Part shown: positions 49,215 through 58,398 of the stretch, piece by piece
How the letters are laid out: the number at the start of each line of letters is the position of its first letter
How positions within the stretch are numbered: the stretch's first letter is position 1
NCBI RefSeq assembly: GCF_901764995.1
Contig: NZ_CABFKI010000004.1
Span: 124,001 to 188,000, forward strand
DNA: 64,000 nt
Reading direction: 5' to 3'
Source of the DNA: Actinobacillus porcinus
Lineage (GTDB): Bacteria; Pseudomonadota; Gammaproteobacteria; Enterobacterales; Pasteurellaceae
Made by a program: the position numbers and the translations under genes
Notes under the pieces: generated by a model
What the model saw: the letters and a program-made list of their open reading frames with translations, nothing else
Database searches by the model: none
What the model was told of the DNA's origin: nothing

Positions 49215-50771
49215 TTAATTTGAGTTAGTTTTCCGATATAAATCTTTACTGTAAACCACCCCAGTAGGATTATCAATCTCAAACCCTGCTATGCTTGAAG
49301 CGACAAACGCATGTTGTGTGTACTGGAAAATTGGCAAGAAAATGCGCTCCGTTTTTACAACTCGCTGAATCTGATCATATAACTTCGCTCTTTCCGCTAC
49401 AGTTTCTGCTTTCAAGCTTTTTTCCAACAAGGCATCCATTTCCGCATTTTTAAATCCCATTTTATTATCGGGATGAGCGGAATGTAGTGATAATAAAAAA
49501 GCGGAAGGTTCATTATAATCCGCACACCAACCCGAACGAATAACCTGAAAATGCCCTTTTTGACGTTTTTCTTGTAATTGTGCCCAAGTTACGGGATCGG
49601 AAATCACCCGAATTAAATCTGATTGTGCCCAAGCTCTCGCTATACGCTGAGCAATATTGGGGTGAATACCTGAATTATCATAGGTTATGGTCAATGTTAA
49701 AGGGTGATTTTCTGAAATTCCTGCCTGTTGTAACAGTTGCTCAACTACATTTGCTTGCCATTCTGAATTATCTTCTAACCACATATTTCGCGGCAAAAAG
49801 CTATTAGAGGGCAACATGGATAACTTCTCGTTTTGTACAATATTTTGCACCGAAATCATCGAAACTAACGCCGTTCTAACCGCACTTTGTTTTAAATAAG
49901 GATCCTTAAAATTAAATTCATAAAAATAGGTACAAAGTTGTGGAAATTGCTGATTCCCCCATGTTGAGCCGGCCGGCATAGCCACCCAATCCATTCCTGT
50001 AACAGGTTGATCAGGTTGTAATTTCTGATAAACTACTTGCTCAAAATGAACCTTTGAGAAATTCCAATAATTCGGATTTTTCTCTAAAGTAATAAAAGGC
50101 CCCTGTTGCCCCAATACGCGATAAGCGCCATTCATCAAAAAAGAGTGATCTTGACCCAATTTCTTCGGTAACAAAGCAACATGTGCCAACATTTCGGGCA
50201 AATACGGGGTTGGCTTATCTAATTGCAACTGTAATGTTCCGTCATCCAACGCATGAACCCCCAATTTTTCCACCGCCACTTTCCCTGCAAGCACATCCTG
50301 TGCATAGGCTAAATTCATAAATTGCAAATATTGTTTTAAAGGCGAATTACTCAACGCTAAAGATCGCCAACTTTGCACAAAATCCGTTGCCGTGACGGAT
50401 TCACCATTTGACCATTTTGCACTTTGACGAAGTTTAAATTGCCATAACTGATTATCTTGCGTCTGCCAACTTTCTGCTACCGCAGGAATAATCTGTCCAT
50501 GCTGATCATATACCACTAACCCTTCTAATACATCGCGCAAAAAATCCGCTTTTTCAGGATTATCTAATGCATCCAAAGATAAGTTCATATCCGAATAAAC
50601 GCCACGCAACAACGGTTTCGCTGTTAATTCAGGCGCATACTGATTTGATTGAGTTTGCAACGAGACGTTTTTCTTGGGTTGATAATGCGCTAACTCATCA
50701 CAACTGCAAAGCGTAAATACACTGATAAGAATAAAGAAAAATTTAACCGCACTTTTCGTTGATTTAAACAT
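49215..50771 (-). CDS. OppA-like oligopeptide-binding lipoprotein (orphan)
   Basis: Extracytoplasmic solute-binding family 5 protein of 518 aa. The signal peptide ends LCSC, with Cys24 the probable lipid anchor. WSNGESVTATDFVQSWR near 123, KNPNYWN near 240 and SGWCADYNEPSAFLLS near 435 are OppA/MppA hallmarks. No permease or ATPase gene is nearby. HI0213 of H. influenzae, a lone lipoprotein of this type, is the probable counterpart. Likely ligand: peptides, possibly murein peptides. The N-terminus encodes an uptake core in KSAVK. Confidence 0.85.
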   Translation of the reverse strand: MFKSTKSAVKFFFILISVFTLCSCDELAHYQPKKNVSLQTQSNQYAPELTAKPLLRGVYSDMNLSLDALDNPEKADFLRDVLEGLVVYDQHGQIIPAVAESWQTQDNQLWQFKLRQSAKWSNGESVTATDFVQSWRSLALSNSPLKQYLQFMNLAYAQDVLAGKVAVEKLGVHALDDGTLQLQLDKPTPYLPEMLAHVALLPKKLGQDHSFLMNGAYRVLGQQGPFITLEKNPNYWNFSKVHFEQVVYQKLQPDQPVTGMDWVAMPAGSTWGNQQFPQLCTYFYEFNFKDPYLKQSAVRTALVSMISVQNIVQNEKLSMLPSNSFLPRNMWLEDNSEWQANVVEQLLQQAGISENHPLTLTITYDNSGIHPNIAQRIARAWAQSDLIRVISDPVTWAQLQEKRQKGHFQVIRSGWCADYNEPSAFLLSLHSAHPDNKMGFKNAEMDALLEKSLKAETVAERAKLYDQIQRVVKTERIFLPIFQYTQHAFVASSIAGFEIDNPTGVVYSKDLYRKTNSN

Positions 50772-50796
50772 AATAAGATTTCATTAAATAGACGAA

Positions 50797-50824
50797 AAGG
50801 CTTCTAGCCAACACTAAAAGCCTT
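50797..50824 (-). terminator. slyB terminator
   Basis: Stem AAGGCTT/AAGCCTT with a 14-nt loop, short T-run on the minus strand, 33 bp after slyB. Confidence 0.6.
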
Positions 50825-50856
50825 ATGAAAATACGAAGTTTAAAGCAGCTAAAAAA

Positions 50857-51318
50857 TTAAATCGCCGAAACGTTTAGACTTGAGCCACCCACAATACGCA
50901 CTCGTGCACCCGGTTTTAAGGTTGGATCAGCTTTTTGTACCACAACGATTTCATTGCCGTCATCTTTCTTAATCACTAATTCCAAGGCATCTACTTGGCT
51001 GGCTTTTTCTTCAACTTTACTTCCAATCACTGCCCCTGCAATGGCGCCCACTGCTGTTGCGACTGCTTTACCTGTACCGCCACCAATCGCAGAACCCGCA
51101 ATACCACCTAAAGCACCACCACCAACAGTACCAATTACGCCTTGATTATCCGCTTGGATTTTAACCGGGCGAGAAGAAACAATGGTACCATAACTAATTG
51201 AACGCGCTTCTTTAGATTGTGCTGCAGAATACACATCGCCACTAAAAATATCAGTATTCGCACAGCCTGTCACACCAAGACTTGCAATTAATGCCAATGC
51301 AATCGTTAATTTCTTCAT
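50857..51318 (-). CDS. slyB: SlyB/Pcp-type outer-membrane lipoprotein
   Basis: Outer-membrane lipoprotein of 153 aa. Signal peptide MKKLTIALALIASLGVTGC with Cys19 lipidated. A glycine-zipper segment (GVIGTVGGGALGGIAGSAIG, about 62-81, continuing AVGAIAGAVIGSKVEEKAS) and a C-terminal beta domain with VVQKADPTLKPGARVRIVGG are the SlyB/Pcp family layout (17-kDa surface antigen type). Related proteins help outer-membrane stability. H. influenzae HI1579 is the counterpart, and it too lies near yecM and argS. Confidence 0.93.
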   Translation of the reverse strand: MKKLTIALALIASLGVTGCANTDIFSGDVYSAAQSKEARSISYGTIVSSRPVKIQADNQGVIGTVGGGALGGIAGSAIGGGTGKAVATAVGAIAGAVIGSKVEEKASQVDALELVIKKDDGNEIVVVQKADPTLKPGARVRIVGGSSLNVSAI

Positions 51319-51354
51319 TTAAATTCCCTTCTACTTTTACAATATAATGATGTC

Positions 51355-51939
51355 TTACTCCGATAAAACCACAGTCTTAATGGAATAAGGATGAATTTTA
51401 ATTGTGACTTCATTTTCTGGATGATCCACAAAACTGACCGCAATCGATGGATTAGGCAACTGTTCCCCTTCCACCTTAGGTTCACTCACTTTGAGTTTCA
51501 AATGCGGTAATTGGTTCAAATTAAATTGTGATTTCATCCGTACAATCCAATCTTCGGTCCGTTCATTGGGTAAAAATGGAACTACAATTTCAATATGCTC
51601 CCAGCCTTCACGCGGATAAAATTTATCTTTGGGGAACGGTAATTCCACGATAGAAACATCCTGCCCCAAAAAACGTAATGGCGTATCAAGTTCAATAAGA
51701 TAAATAACTCGCCCATTCACCACATTATCGCAGAAAATTTTACCGCATTGTGTCAACGCTGTCAGCCAATGCTCGGCATCTTTACAATAATTTACTCTCA
51801 CTGCTAAATGATCGATTTCAAATTTGGATATATCAATCTGCATTTTCTCAGCGAGCTCTGCTATTTTCTGCTCAAAGAGAAGAAAGTCGCTATAAAGTGC
51901 GGTTGGATTTTGGAATAGTTTGTGGGAACAATGAATCAT
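51355..51939 (-). CDS. yecM: YecM-family protein (VOC-like fold)
   Basis: Cytoplasmic 194-aa protein from the ATG at 51939 (MIHCSHKLFQNPT); the frame extends to 51969 but the longer start lacks support. The segments DHLAVRVNYCKDAEHWL, NGRVIYLIEL, VSIVELPFPKDKFYPREGWE, EHIEIVVPF and the end TIKIHPYSIKTVV match YecM. The fold resembles metal-dependent glyoxalase/dioxygenase proteins, but the function is unknown. Divergent from argS, as in H. influenzae. Confidence 0.9.
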   Translation of the reverse strand: MIHCSHKLFQNPTALYSDFLLFEQKIAELAEKMQIDISKFEIDHLAVRVNYCKDAEHWLTALTQCGKIFCDNVVNGRVIYLIELDTPLRFLGQDVSIVELPFPKDKFYPREGWEHIEIVVPFLPNERTEDWIVRMKSQFNLNQLPHLKLKVSEPKVEGEQLPNPSIAVSFVDHPENEVTIKIHPYSIKTVVLSE

Positions 51940-52183
51940 AATACGCTGCTCTATAAATGAGTTGTACAAAATTAATCCTATTTACCTGATTAATTATACT
52001 ACCGGAAATCACTTTTAGATGAACTCAAACTAATTTCTAAAAGAATCTACAATGATTTTGAAGCAAACTTAGTGAAGTGACAAGGGGCATCGTTTTTATT
52101 GTTCCAATAAAAAACCTTTCCCAATCCAGCATAGTTCGGTATCATACAGCAGATTTTTTACTTTATTTATAAATAGGCAAAAC

Positions 52184-53911
52184 GTGAATATTCAACAACT
52201 TTTATCAGATAAAATTCAACAAGCAATGGTAGCCGCCGGTGCAGAGCAAGGCGTTGAAGCGGCAGTTCGTCAATCAGGTAAACCACAATTTGGCGATTAT
52301 CAAGCTAACGGTATTATGGGGGCGGCAAAGAAATTGGGGTTAAATCCGCGTGAATTTGCGCAGAAAGTGCTTGATAACCTGGATTTAACCGGTGTCGCGG
52401 AAAAATTAGAAATTGCGGGCCCTGGTTTTATTAATATTTTCTTAGATAAAAATTGGTTAGCAACAAACGCTAATAATGCGTTAAGTGCGGTCAATTTTGG
52501 TATTAAAACGGATAAACCACAAACCATTGTCATTGATTATTCTTCCCCGAACGTGGCAAAAGAAATGCACGTGGGGCATTTACGCTCAACCATTATTGGG
52601 GACGCCGTTGTGCGTACCTTGGAATTTTTGGGCAATAAGGTTATCCGCGCAAACCACGTGGGCGATTGGGGTACGCAATTTGGTATGCTCATTGCTTATT
52701 TGGAAAAAATGGAAAATGAAAATGCCACTGCAATGGAATTAAGCGATTTGGAAGCATTCTATCGCGCGGCAAAAGAACATTATGATACGGATGAAGCTTT
52801 CGCGGAAAAAGCACGTAACTACGTGGTGAAATTGCAAAGCGGCGATGAATATTGTCGTACCATGTGGAAAAAATTGGTGGATATTACCATGCACCACAAC
52901 CAAGAAAACTATAACCGTTTGAACGTAACGCTCACTGAAAAAGACGTTATGGGCGAAAGTTTGTACAACCCAATGTTGCCTGAAATCGTGGCAGACTTAA
53001 AAGCCAAAGGATTAGCGGTAGAAGATGAAGGCGCGTTAGTGGTGTTCTTGGATGAATTTAAAAATAAAGACGGCAACCCGATGGGCGTGATTGTACAGAA
53101 AAAAGACGGTGGTTTCCTTTATACCACCACCGATGTAGCAGCGGCAAAATATCGTTATGAAACCCTAAAAGCAGATCGTGCACTGGTCTTTTCTGATAGT
53201 CGCCAATCGCAGCATATGCAACAAGCTTGGTTAATTACGCGTAAAGCGGGTTATGTACCGGATAGTTTTTCCCTTGAGCATCCGTTCTTCGGAATGATGC
53301 TTGGCAAGGACGGCAAACCGTTTAAAACCCGTTCCGGCGGCACGGTTAAATTAAAAGATTTGTTAGACGAAGCGGTAGAACGTGCGGATAAATTGATTTC
53401 TGAACGTAGTACTGAGCTAAGTGCGGATGAAAAATCAGCGGTTGTAGAAGCCGTTGCTATTGGTTCGGTAAAATACTCAGACTTAAGCAAAAACCGTACT
53501 ACAGATTACGTGTTTGATTGGGACAATATGTTGACCTTTGAAGGCAACACTGCGCCTTATATGCAATATGCTTATACGCGTATTCGTTCAATCTTTGCGC
53601 GCGCCGGCATCAATGCCGACCAACTCACAGGGGATATTCTTTTAACTGAAGACAAAGAACGCGCCCTTGCAATTAAATTATTGCAATTTGAAGAAGCATT
53701 AAATGGTGTCGCAAAAGACGGTATGCCGCATATTTTGTGTCAATATCTCTATGAACTTGCAGGTGCATTTTCAAGTTTCTACGAAGCTTGCCCAATTTTA
53801 AATGCCGAAGAAGCAATTAAAAACAGCCGTTTAAAATTAGCTGATTTAACCGCAAAAACCTTAAAACAAGGTTTGGACTTGCTTGGTATTAAAACGGTTG
53901 AAAAAATGTAA
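52184..53911 (+). CDS. argS: Arginyl-tRNA synthetase
   Basis: Class I synthetase of 575 aa, starting at GTG 52184 ([19 protein letters not shown]), the same kind of start used for E. coli argS. The N-terminal add-1 domain is followed by [20 protein letters not shown] (HIGH motif) near 125, the [14 protein letters not shown] segment, and the KMSKS-equivalent [14 protein letters not shown] near 372. The C-terminal anticodon-binding domain ends at IKTVEKM. A strong terminator follows. Confidence 0.97.
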   Translation: MNIQQLLSDKIQQAMVAAGAEQGVEAAVRQSGKPQFGDYQANGIMGAAKKLGLNPREFAQKVLDNLDLTGVAEKLEIAGPGFINIFLDKNWLATNANNALSAVNFGIKTDKPQTIVIDYSSPNVAKEMHVGHLRSTIIGDAVVRTLEFLGNKVIRANHVGDWGTQFGMLIAYLEKMENENATAMELSDLEAFYRAAKEHYDTDEAFAEKARNYVVKLQSGDEYCRTMWKKLVDITMHHNQENYNRLNVTLTEKDVMGESLYNPMLPEIVADLKAKGLAVEDEGALVVFLDEFKNKDGNPMGVIVQKKDGGFLYTTTDVAAAKYRYETLKADRALVFSDSRQSQHMQQAWLITRKAGYVPDSFSLEHPFFGMMLGKDGKPFKTRSGGTVKLKDLLDEAVERADKLISERSTELSADEKSAVVEAVAIGSVKYSDLSKNRTTDYVFDWDNMLTFEGNTAPYMQYAYTRIRSIFARAGINADQLTGDILLTEDKERALAIKLLQFEEALNGVAKDGMPHILCQYLYELAGAFSSFYEACPILNAEEAIKNSRLKLADLTAKTLKQGLDLLGIKTVEKM

Positions 53912-53922
53912 ATCATTATTTT

Positions 53923-53942
53923 ATCCCCCTTTTTAGGGGGAT
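53923..53942 (+). terminator. argS terminator
   Basis: Stem ATCCCCC/GGGGGAT with loop TTTTTA, 11 bp after the stop. Confidence 0.8.
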
Positions 53943-53988
53943 TTAGATTGATGACAAAGTTTTATTTAATATTTTAATATGAAATGAC

Positions 53989-54059
53989 TGTAGGGGCGAA
54001 ACATCTTTCGCCCTGATTTATCATGATTATTTTGGGGCGAAAAATATTTCGCCCCTACA
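53989..54059. repeat. TGTAGGGGCGAAA inverted repeat
   Basis: 13-bp arms TGTAGGGGCGAAA and TTTCGCCCCTACA at the two ends; inside, each half also forms its own hairpin (GGGGCGAAA...TTTCGCC). This is a REP/MITE-like intergenic element of a widespread type. Confidence 0.8.
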
Positions 54060-54087
54060 ACATTATTTAGGTTTGTCAGCGGTCTGC

Positions 54088-54109
54088 CCCCCTTTTTAGG
54101 GGGATTTTT
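54088..54109 (+). terminator. Duplicate of the argS-type terminator
   Basis: CCCCC/GGGGG stem with loop TTTTTA and a following ATTTTTA run; nearly the same as the hairpin at 53923-53942, so the REP element may have inserted within a duplicated terminator. Confidence 0.65.
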
Positions 54110-54231
54110 ATTATTTAACAGCAAACAAAGAAACACAAGCAAAACGACAACAAGCAGAACAAACGATCATGTCGAACCTCGGTTGGTGAGCTTGTGCAGT
54201 TACTGCATAATATCGCTACAGAAACAATTCG

Positions 54232-55455
54232 TTACAACATCCAAAACGGCAATGCCACTAAATCTTCCGCTAACCATAGACGTTGCGGATATTGATTGAT
54301 AATCGCGCCATTCCCTATTTTAATTTCTGATTCAGGTAGATTCGCTTTTAAAATACCAAAATTCTTTGCCATTTTTTTATCCGGCGTTGCTGATGTTTTG
54401 ATTTCTATAGGGTATAGCGTTCTATCGTATTCAATAAGCAGATCAATTTCTTTCTGATTGGTATCCCGATAAAAATAAATCGGTGGCTCAATCCCTTGAT
54501 TGTAGTAAGATTTAATAATTTCGCTGACAACAAAAGTTTCAAAAAATTGACCGCTCTTTGCGCCCTGCTGAATGGTTGATGGCGTCAGCCATTTTGTCAA
54601 CCAAGCCATCAGCCCTGTGTCTAACATATAAACTTTAGGTGTTTTTACAGCACGTTTTAAATGATTATTACTATATGGTTTCAGAAGATAAATAATCCCC
54701 GAGGTTTCCAATATGGTGACCCATCGTTTGATGGTATCAAGTGAAACACCCACTTCTTGAGCGATATTGCTGTAATTGAGTAACTCACCGCTACGCGCGG
54801 CAATAGCGACCATAAAACGCGCAAAATCAGCAATATTCGTCACATTCGTCAATGAACGTACGTCTCGTTCGATATAGGTTGAAACATAGGACGAATAATA
54901 AATCTCCCAATTCATCTCTTGCTCATACAGACGGGGCATATAGCCTTGATGGATAATATGCCAAATATCATCTACAGCTTGACATTGCTGTTCTCGAGCG
55001 ACAATGTAATCGTTGGTAGGCAAGAATGGCGCATAAAAATTAATTTGCTGAATTTCCCTTAAGGAAAATCCCTGCAGTTTTAGCACGGCTATTCTACCGG
55101 CTAAACTTTCCGACACATTTTGCATTAATTGAAATGCCTGCGAGCCTGAAAGCAAAAAGCGTCCTGTGGATTTTTGTTTATCAATCGCTAATTTAAGGCT
55201 TGAAAAAAGCTCAGGTACGTATTGCACTTCATCTAAAATTAACTTACCGGGATGGTTTAGCATAAATAACGTAGGATCATTCTGAGCTTGATTTACCAAG
55301 ATGGGGTCATCAAATGTGACATACTGATAATCCGTGCTAATATGCTGTAATAAGGTTGATTTTCCCACTTGGCGTGGGCCGGTCACCAAGACAGCCGGAA
55401 ATTGTTGGATAAGCGATTGCAATAAAGGTTGCATTTGACGAGAATAAAAAGCCAT
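54232..55455 (-). CDS. AAA+ ATPase with DUF4143 domain
   Basis: Predicted cytoplasmic ATPase of 407 aa. AAA_14-type N-terminal domain with Walker A VTGPRQVGKST near residue 23-33, Walker B KLILDEVQYVPEL near 73 and a sensor-like RFLLSGSQAFQL near 98; a winged-helix segment (YSNIAQEVGVSLDTIKRW) near 225; and a C-terminal DUF4143 nuclease-like end with QFFETFVVSEI, YRDTNQKEIDLLIE and LYPIEIKTSA, a D-E-K pattern. Such genes are widespread in accessory regions with no settled function. It lies at the left edge of the uptake-sequence-poor island. Confidence 0.85.
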   Translation of the reverse strand: MAFYSRQMQPLLQSLIQQFPAVLVTGPRQVGKSTLLQHISTDYQYVTFDDPILVNQAQNDPTLFMLNHPGKLILDEVQYVPELFSSLKLAIDKQKSTGRFLLSGSQAFQLMQNVSESLAGRIAVLKLQGFSLREIQQINFYAPFLPTNDYIVAREQQCQAVDDIWHIIHQGYMPRLYEQEMNWEIYYSSYVSTYIERDVRSLTNVTNIADFARFMVAIAARSGELLNYSNIAQEVGVSLDTIKRWVTILETSGIIYLLKPYSNNHLKRAVKTPKVYMLDTGLMAWLTKWLTPSTIQQGAKSGQFFETFVVSEIIKSYYNQGIEPPIYFYRDTNQKEIDLLIEYDRTLYPIEIKTSATPDKKMAKNFGILKANLPESEIKIGNGAIINQYPQRLWLAEDLVALPFWML

Positions 55456-55780
55456 AAGCGTAGATCTAACTAGGGTTGAATATGACTCTTATTAAACAAG
55501 AAAACAGCACAAAAGTAAATTAGTTTAATCTAAGATACAATCGTAGATTAAACTTAAAATATGAACGATACGATATTAAAGGTGTTGATAAACGCGATAC
55601 GAGTCGTATAGGATTACCTAATCTGATCGCTTGCCACTTCTCTATTCAGATATTCAACCCTCATAACTATGTAGGAAAAGCACAAATCCTTTTTTTTCAT
55701 TCATTTGATGTTTTTGTTATTTTCTTAGCTTTTTTTATTATAATAAAATTAGTTAGTTTTATTTTACTTTTTAATCAAAA
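55456..55780. other. Intergenic region with operator-like repeats
   Basis: 325 bp without a gene between divergent reading frames. It holds the inverted repeat AGTTTAATCTA/TAGATTAAACT (55522-55554, 11-bp spacer), the short palindrome ATACGAGTCGTAT (55597-55609), two further CGATA motifs and an extremely T-rich stretch before the next ATG. No clear promoter was defined. Confidence 0.5.
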
Positions 55781-57088
55781 ATGGCTATTAATAAAGATTC
55801 TATATTAGAGATGATAAATAATATTAATTTATCTACTATTAATGATGTTAATTTATTTCCAGAGTTGGAAAGCTTTGCTCATGAATTAATGAATTCATCT
55901 AATCCACAGCACAGATTTACTGCTTTAAAGATTAACAACAGACTTCAAGAAAACCCACATTATCAAACTTATTTAAAGTCTGATGTTATTGAAAAAGAAA
56001 TTAAAGAAGAAGCAAAAGAAAAGCAGTATTTTAAAGCTGTATATCAAAACAAAGAAGCAAATGCTTATCAGAACATTCAAACCAAGAAAAAAGAAGAAAA
56101 ACAAGATAAAGAGAACAGTTTAAAAGAAACTTCTTCTTATCAGCATAATTTTCTATTATATGATAAGTTATTTAACCAATATGGAATGAATTGGGATTAT
56201 TTATCCAATCAAGAAAAACAAAATTTCAAGATAGGTATAGAGAAATTTTCTCAACATATTGATAAAGAAAGTTTATATTCTTGTTTACCTGAGAAAGATA
56301 AGAAAAATTTAAATAATGGTTTGATTAATCTTCAAGTTGTTGCTGTTGCTAATCAACATAATAAGGCTTCAGATGAACAATTTAAAAAAGCTGCTGAAAA
56401 TCATTATAAATTTTTATTTGACATGGTAATAAATTTAAAACTTGGAGAGATTAATCAAGTTCAAGTTTTAGAACAACTTTCTAAGGAAAGAGAAAAACAA
56501 ACTAAACTTATTGATGAAAACCCTGTTTTTAATGATGAGCAAAAAAGAAACAACAAAAAAGAATTGGCTTGGCAAACTGATGCTGTTCACCATTTATATT
56601 TAATTACCCAAAGTGTACAAAATCAGAAAAAAATAGATCCAGATCATATTACATATATGTTAGGAGCTTTATATCTAGAAAATCCAAGCCAAGTCAGTAT
56701 TGAGATCATCAAAACTTTATTTAATGAGAATCAATCTGTTTTAGATGAAATTATGAAAGACCCAGCTTTAAAAGAAAAATTTATTGAACAACTGATAGAT
56801 AGTGGAAATAAAAGAAAAAATCTCCAATCTATTTTAGATGATAATCCTGAAATAAAAGATAAATTAAGAGAATATGGAATTGACGTTAAAAAGGAAATAA
56901 AGAAAAAAGAAGATGCTGAAAATGAAGCCAATAAATCTTCACCCCCTAAAGAAGATGTTGATAAAGTAACAAACAATGGTAATTTATCTTCAACCATAGA
57001 GCAACATCCAAATATAGGAGAAAAAATTAACCCTAGTGAATCTAATGTGGATGATAATGAAAATAAAGTAAGTTTAAAACTAACCTAA
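55781..57088 (+). CDS. Unrecognised 435-aa Lys/Asn/Glu-rich protein
   Basis: I do not recognise this protein. It has no signal peptide or membrane span. Residues 1-65 are helical; about 65-115 is a highly charged region; 120-370 is predicted all-alpha with a compact section containing WDYLSNQEKQNFKIGIEKF and DHITYMLGALYLENP; and about 370-435 is a low-complexity acidic tail that should be disordered. The gene is very AT-rich, has no visible Shine-Dalgarno sequence, no uptake sequence, and is followed by a perfect terminator palindrome. It is the largest unknown gene of the island. Possible roles (conjugation, phage or defence accessory) are guesses. Confidence 0.7.
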   Translation: MAINKDSILEMINNINLSTINDVNLFPELESFAHELMNSSNPQHRFTALKINNRLQENPHYQTYLKSDVIEKEIKEEAKEKQYFKAVYQNKEANAYQNIQTKKKEEKQDKENSLKETSSYQHNFLLYDKLFNQYGMNWDYLSNQEKQNFKIGIEKFSQHIDKESLYSCLPEKDKKNLNNGLINLQVVAVANQHNKASDEQFKKAAENHYKFLFDMVINLKLGEINQVQVLEQLSKEREKQTKLIDENPVFNDEQKRNNKKELAWQTDAVHHLYLITQSVQNQKKIDPDHITYMLGALYLENPSQVSIEIIKTLFNENQSVLDEIMKDPALKEKFIEQLIDSGNKRKNLQSILDDNPEIKDKLREYGIDVKKEIKKKEDAENEANKSSPPKEDVDKVTNNGNLSSTIEQHPNIGEKINPSESNVDDNENKVSLKLT

Positions 57089-57117
57089 AAGAATAGGGCT
57101 TTAAAGCCCTATTCTTT
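57088..57117. terminator. Perfect bidirectional terminator
   Basis: 30-bp perfect palindrome AAAGAATAGGGCTTT/AAAGCCCTATTCTTT between two convergent island genes, overlapping both stops. Confidence 0.85.
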
Positions 57118-57448
57118 ATTTGACACATAAATTAGTTTTGATTCTTAATTTTTCTTTACCTTGATATTTATAGGTGTAAACTAATCTATATGGAATTTTC
57201 TGCCTTTCAGCATATTCTGTTTCAGAATATTTTATATCTAATTTTTTAGTACAAGTATTATCTGTATAGAACATAATATGTTTATATAATAGCTCTGCTC
57301 CATCATTCTCAATTTCAAAACCTGTTTTTTCTGCCTCATATAATTTCAACTCTTCCCAACCAGCATAAAAATCTTTGTCATTTGCTAATAGGTTAGTTGA
57401 AAAAGACAATGAAGCTATTCCTAATAATAAAATTAATACTTTCTTCAT
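57116..57448 (-). CDS. Small exported protein of unknown family
   Basis: 110 aa with a good Sec signal peptide (MKKVLILLLGIASLSFSTNLLA, cleavage near NLLAND). The mature part is about 88 residues with two cysteines (DNTCTKKLD and the terminal NLCVK) that could form one disulfide, and several aromatic/charged strands (GWEELKLYEAEKTG, YRLVYTYKYQGKEKL). The upstream A/G-rich AAAAGGAAATTAAAA gives a ribosome site. Convergent with the 435-aa gene. No function assigned. Confidence 0.7.
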   Translation of the reverse strand: MKKVLILLLGIASLSFSTNLLANDKDFYAGWEELKLYEAEKTGFEIENDGAELLYKHIMFYTDNTCTKKLDIKYSETEYAERQKIPYRLVYTYKYQGKEKLRIKTNLCVK

Positions 57449-57514
57449 TTTTAATTTCCTTTTTTTATTTTATATTACCGTAGTAAATTAACCTTGTCCG
57501 CGTTTTTTTAATTT

Positions 57515-57552
57515 AAAGGCAAAATTTTTATTTGGAGTGAAATTTTGCCTTT
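57515..57552. repeat. Inverted repeat AAAGGCAAAATTT
   Basis: 13-bp arms with a 12-nt loop, 18 bp past the stop of the gene at 57570. Terminator-like but with no proper T-run. Confidence 0.55.
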
Positions 57553-57569
57553 GTGCTTTTGCTACATAG

Positions 57570-58001
57570 TTATGAGACCTTATTAATATACTCTTGGATT
57601 CTCGCATTAATTAGCTCTTTGTCATCACTCTCATCTGATTTATAAACAATATTTATCACCTCATTTAAATCATCATTTGAAGCTTTTTCCTCTAAGAAAT
57701 TTTCAAGTTGAGTGGAAATAGCAAGTGTTTCATTACAGGATAAAGAAACAATTGCTTCTTTAATCTTACCTTTAGACTTGAGGTTAGCGTCATACAGGAA
57801 ACGGAAGATTTTTACTTCTGTTGTAATTTCTGAGCCCGGTAATTCTTCGTAAGGACGATTTAAAGAACGAGGTGGTAAAGTTGTAGTATCTTGCTGATAT
57901 ATGCTTTCTATCTGATTTAATAACTCTCGTATTGAGTACATTCCGTTGATCAGTTTTTGATAGTGTTCAAGTGCTGTAAGGAGTTTTTGCTTATAACTCA
58001 T
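57570..58001 (-). CDS. Unrecognised acidic helical protein (143 aa)
   Basis: Start at ATG 58001 (MSYKQKLLTALEHYQKLI), with GAGG 5 bp before it. No signal peptide. The sequence is mainly helical and acidic toward the end (YKSDESDDKELINARIQEY). No family recognised. The frame is open back to 58088 through the poly(T) tract of the minus strand, so a shift of one base in that tract would join it to the fragment at 58012-58245. It belongs to the uptake-sequence-poor island. Confidence 0.6.
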   Translation of the reverse strand: MSYKQKLLTALEHYQKLINGMYSIRELLNQIESIYQQDTTTLPPRSLNRPYEELPGSEITTEVKIFRFLYDANLKSKGKIKEAIVSLSCNETLAISTQLENFLEEKASNDDLNEVINIVYKSDESDDKELINARIQEYINKVS

Positions 58002-58011
58002 ATATACCTCG

Positions 58012-58245
58012 CTAAAAAAGAAATAAACTTCCCAATTGTAAAAAAAAAAAAAAAAAATCAACCCCTGCGGAAAACTTTTTAGGCACAAAATTGTCTATAA
58101 CATATCTGATATTTCTTTCCCACAAGGCAGGTAAAACGCTGAGATTTCCTTTTGAATAGGCGACTATTCGTGAATAGATTGCGGCAGGATCTTGATCGAT
58201 CAGAGGATCACGAGATGCTGAAAGTAAGCGGTCAACTTCAACCAA
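58012..58245 (-). pseudogene. Orphan protein fragment running into a poly(T) tract
   Basis: From a TTG at 58245 the frame gives VEVDRLLSASRDPLIDQDPA, then VAYSKGNLSVLPALWERNIR, then NFVPKKFSAGVD, after which the T18 tract reads as Phe repeats and a stop comes at 58012. It looks like protein sequence, with base composition less AT-rich than its neighbours, but lacks a good start and a natural end. Probably a piece of a larger gene of foreign origin; family not recognised. Confidence 0.5.
58040..58057. repeat. 18-nt homopolymer (A on the + strand)
   Basis: Uninterrupted A18. It separates the fragment at 58012-58245 from the ribosome site of the next minus-strand gene. Such tracts are prone to slippage and to sequencing error. 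Confidence 0.9.
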
Positions 58246-58309
58246 TGTTTTACGTTTTTTGTTTTTACTTTTTATTTATTTTGTACCTAGCACGCAAAAT
58301 GCGTCACTC

Positions 58310-58328
58310 GGTACGGCTTTGCCGTGCC
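58310..58328. repeat. Small GC-rich hairpin before the transposase gene
   Basis: GGTACGGC/GCCGTGCC with a TTT loop, allowing one G-T pair, in the otherwise AT-rich gap 58246-58398, which has no gene. No T-run follows. Confidence 0.5.
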
Positions 58329-58398
58329 GGGATATTAAAAAAGTAACAACATTAAACCTTATTTAAACTGTTGATCACGCTAAATAAAGGAAATTATT

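Noticed and set aside
58152-58346. Plus-strand 64-codon frame
   Set aside because: Overlaps the more protein-like minus-strand fragment, lacks a ribosome site and has a low-complexity hydrophobic centre.
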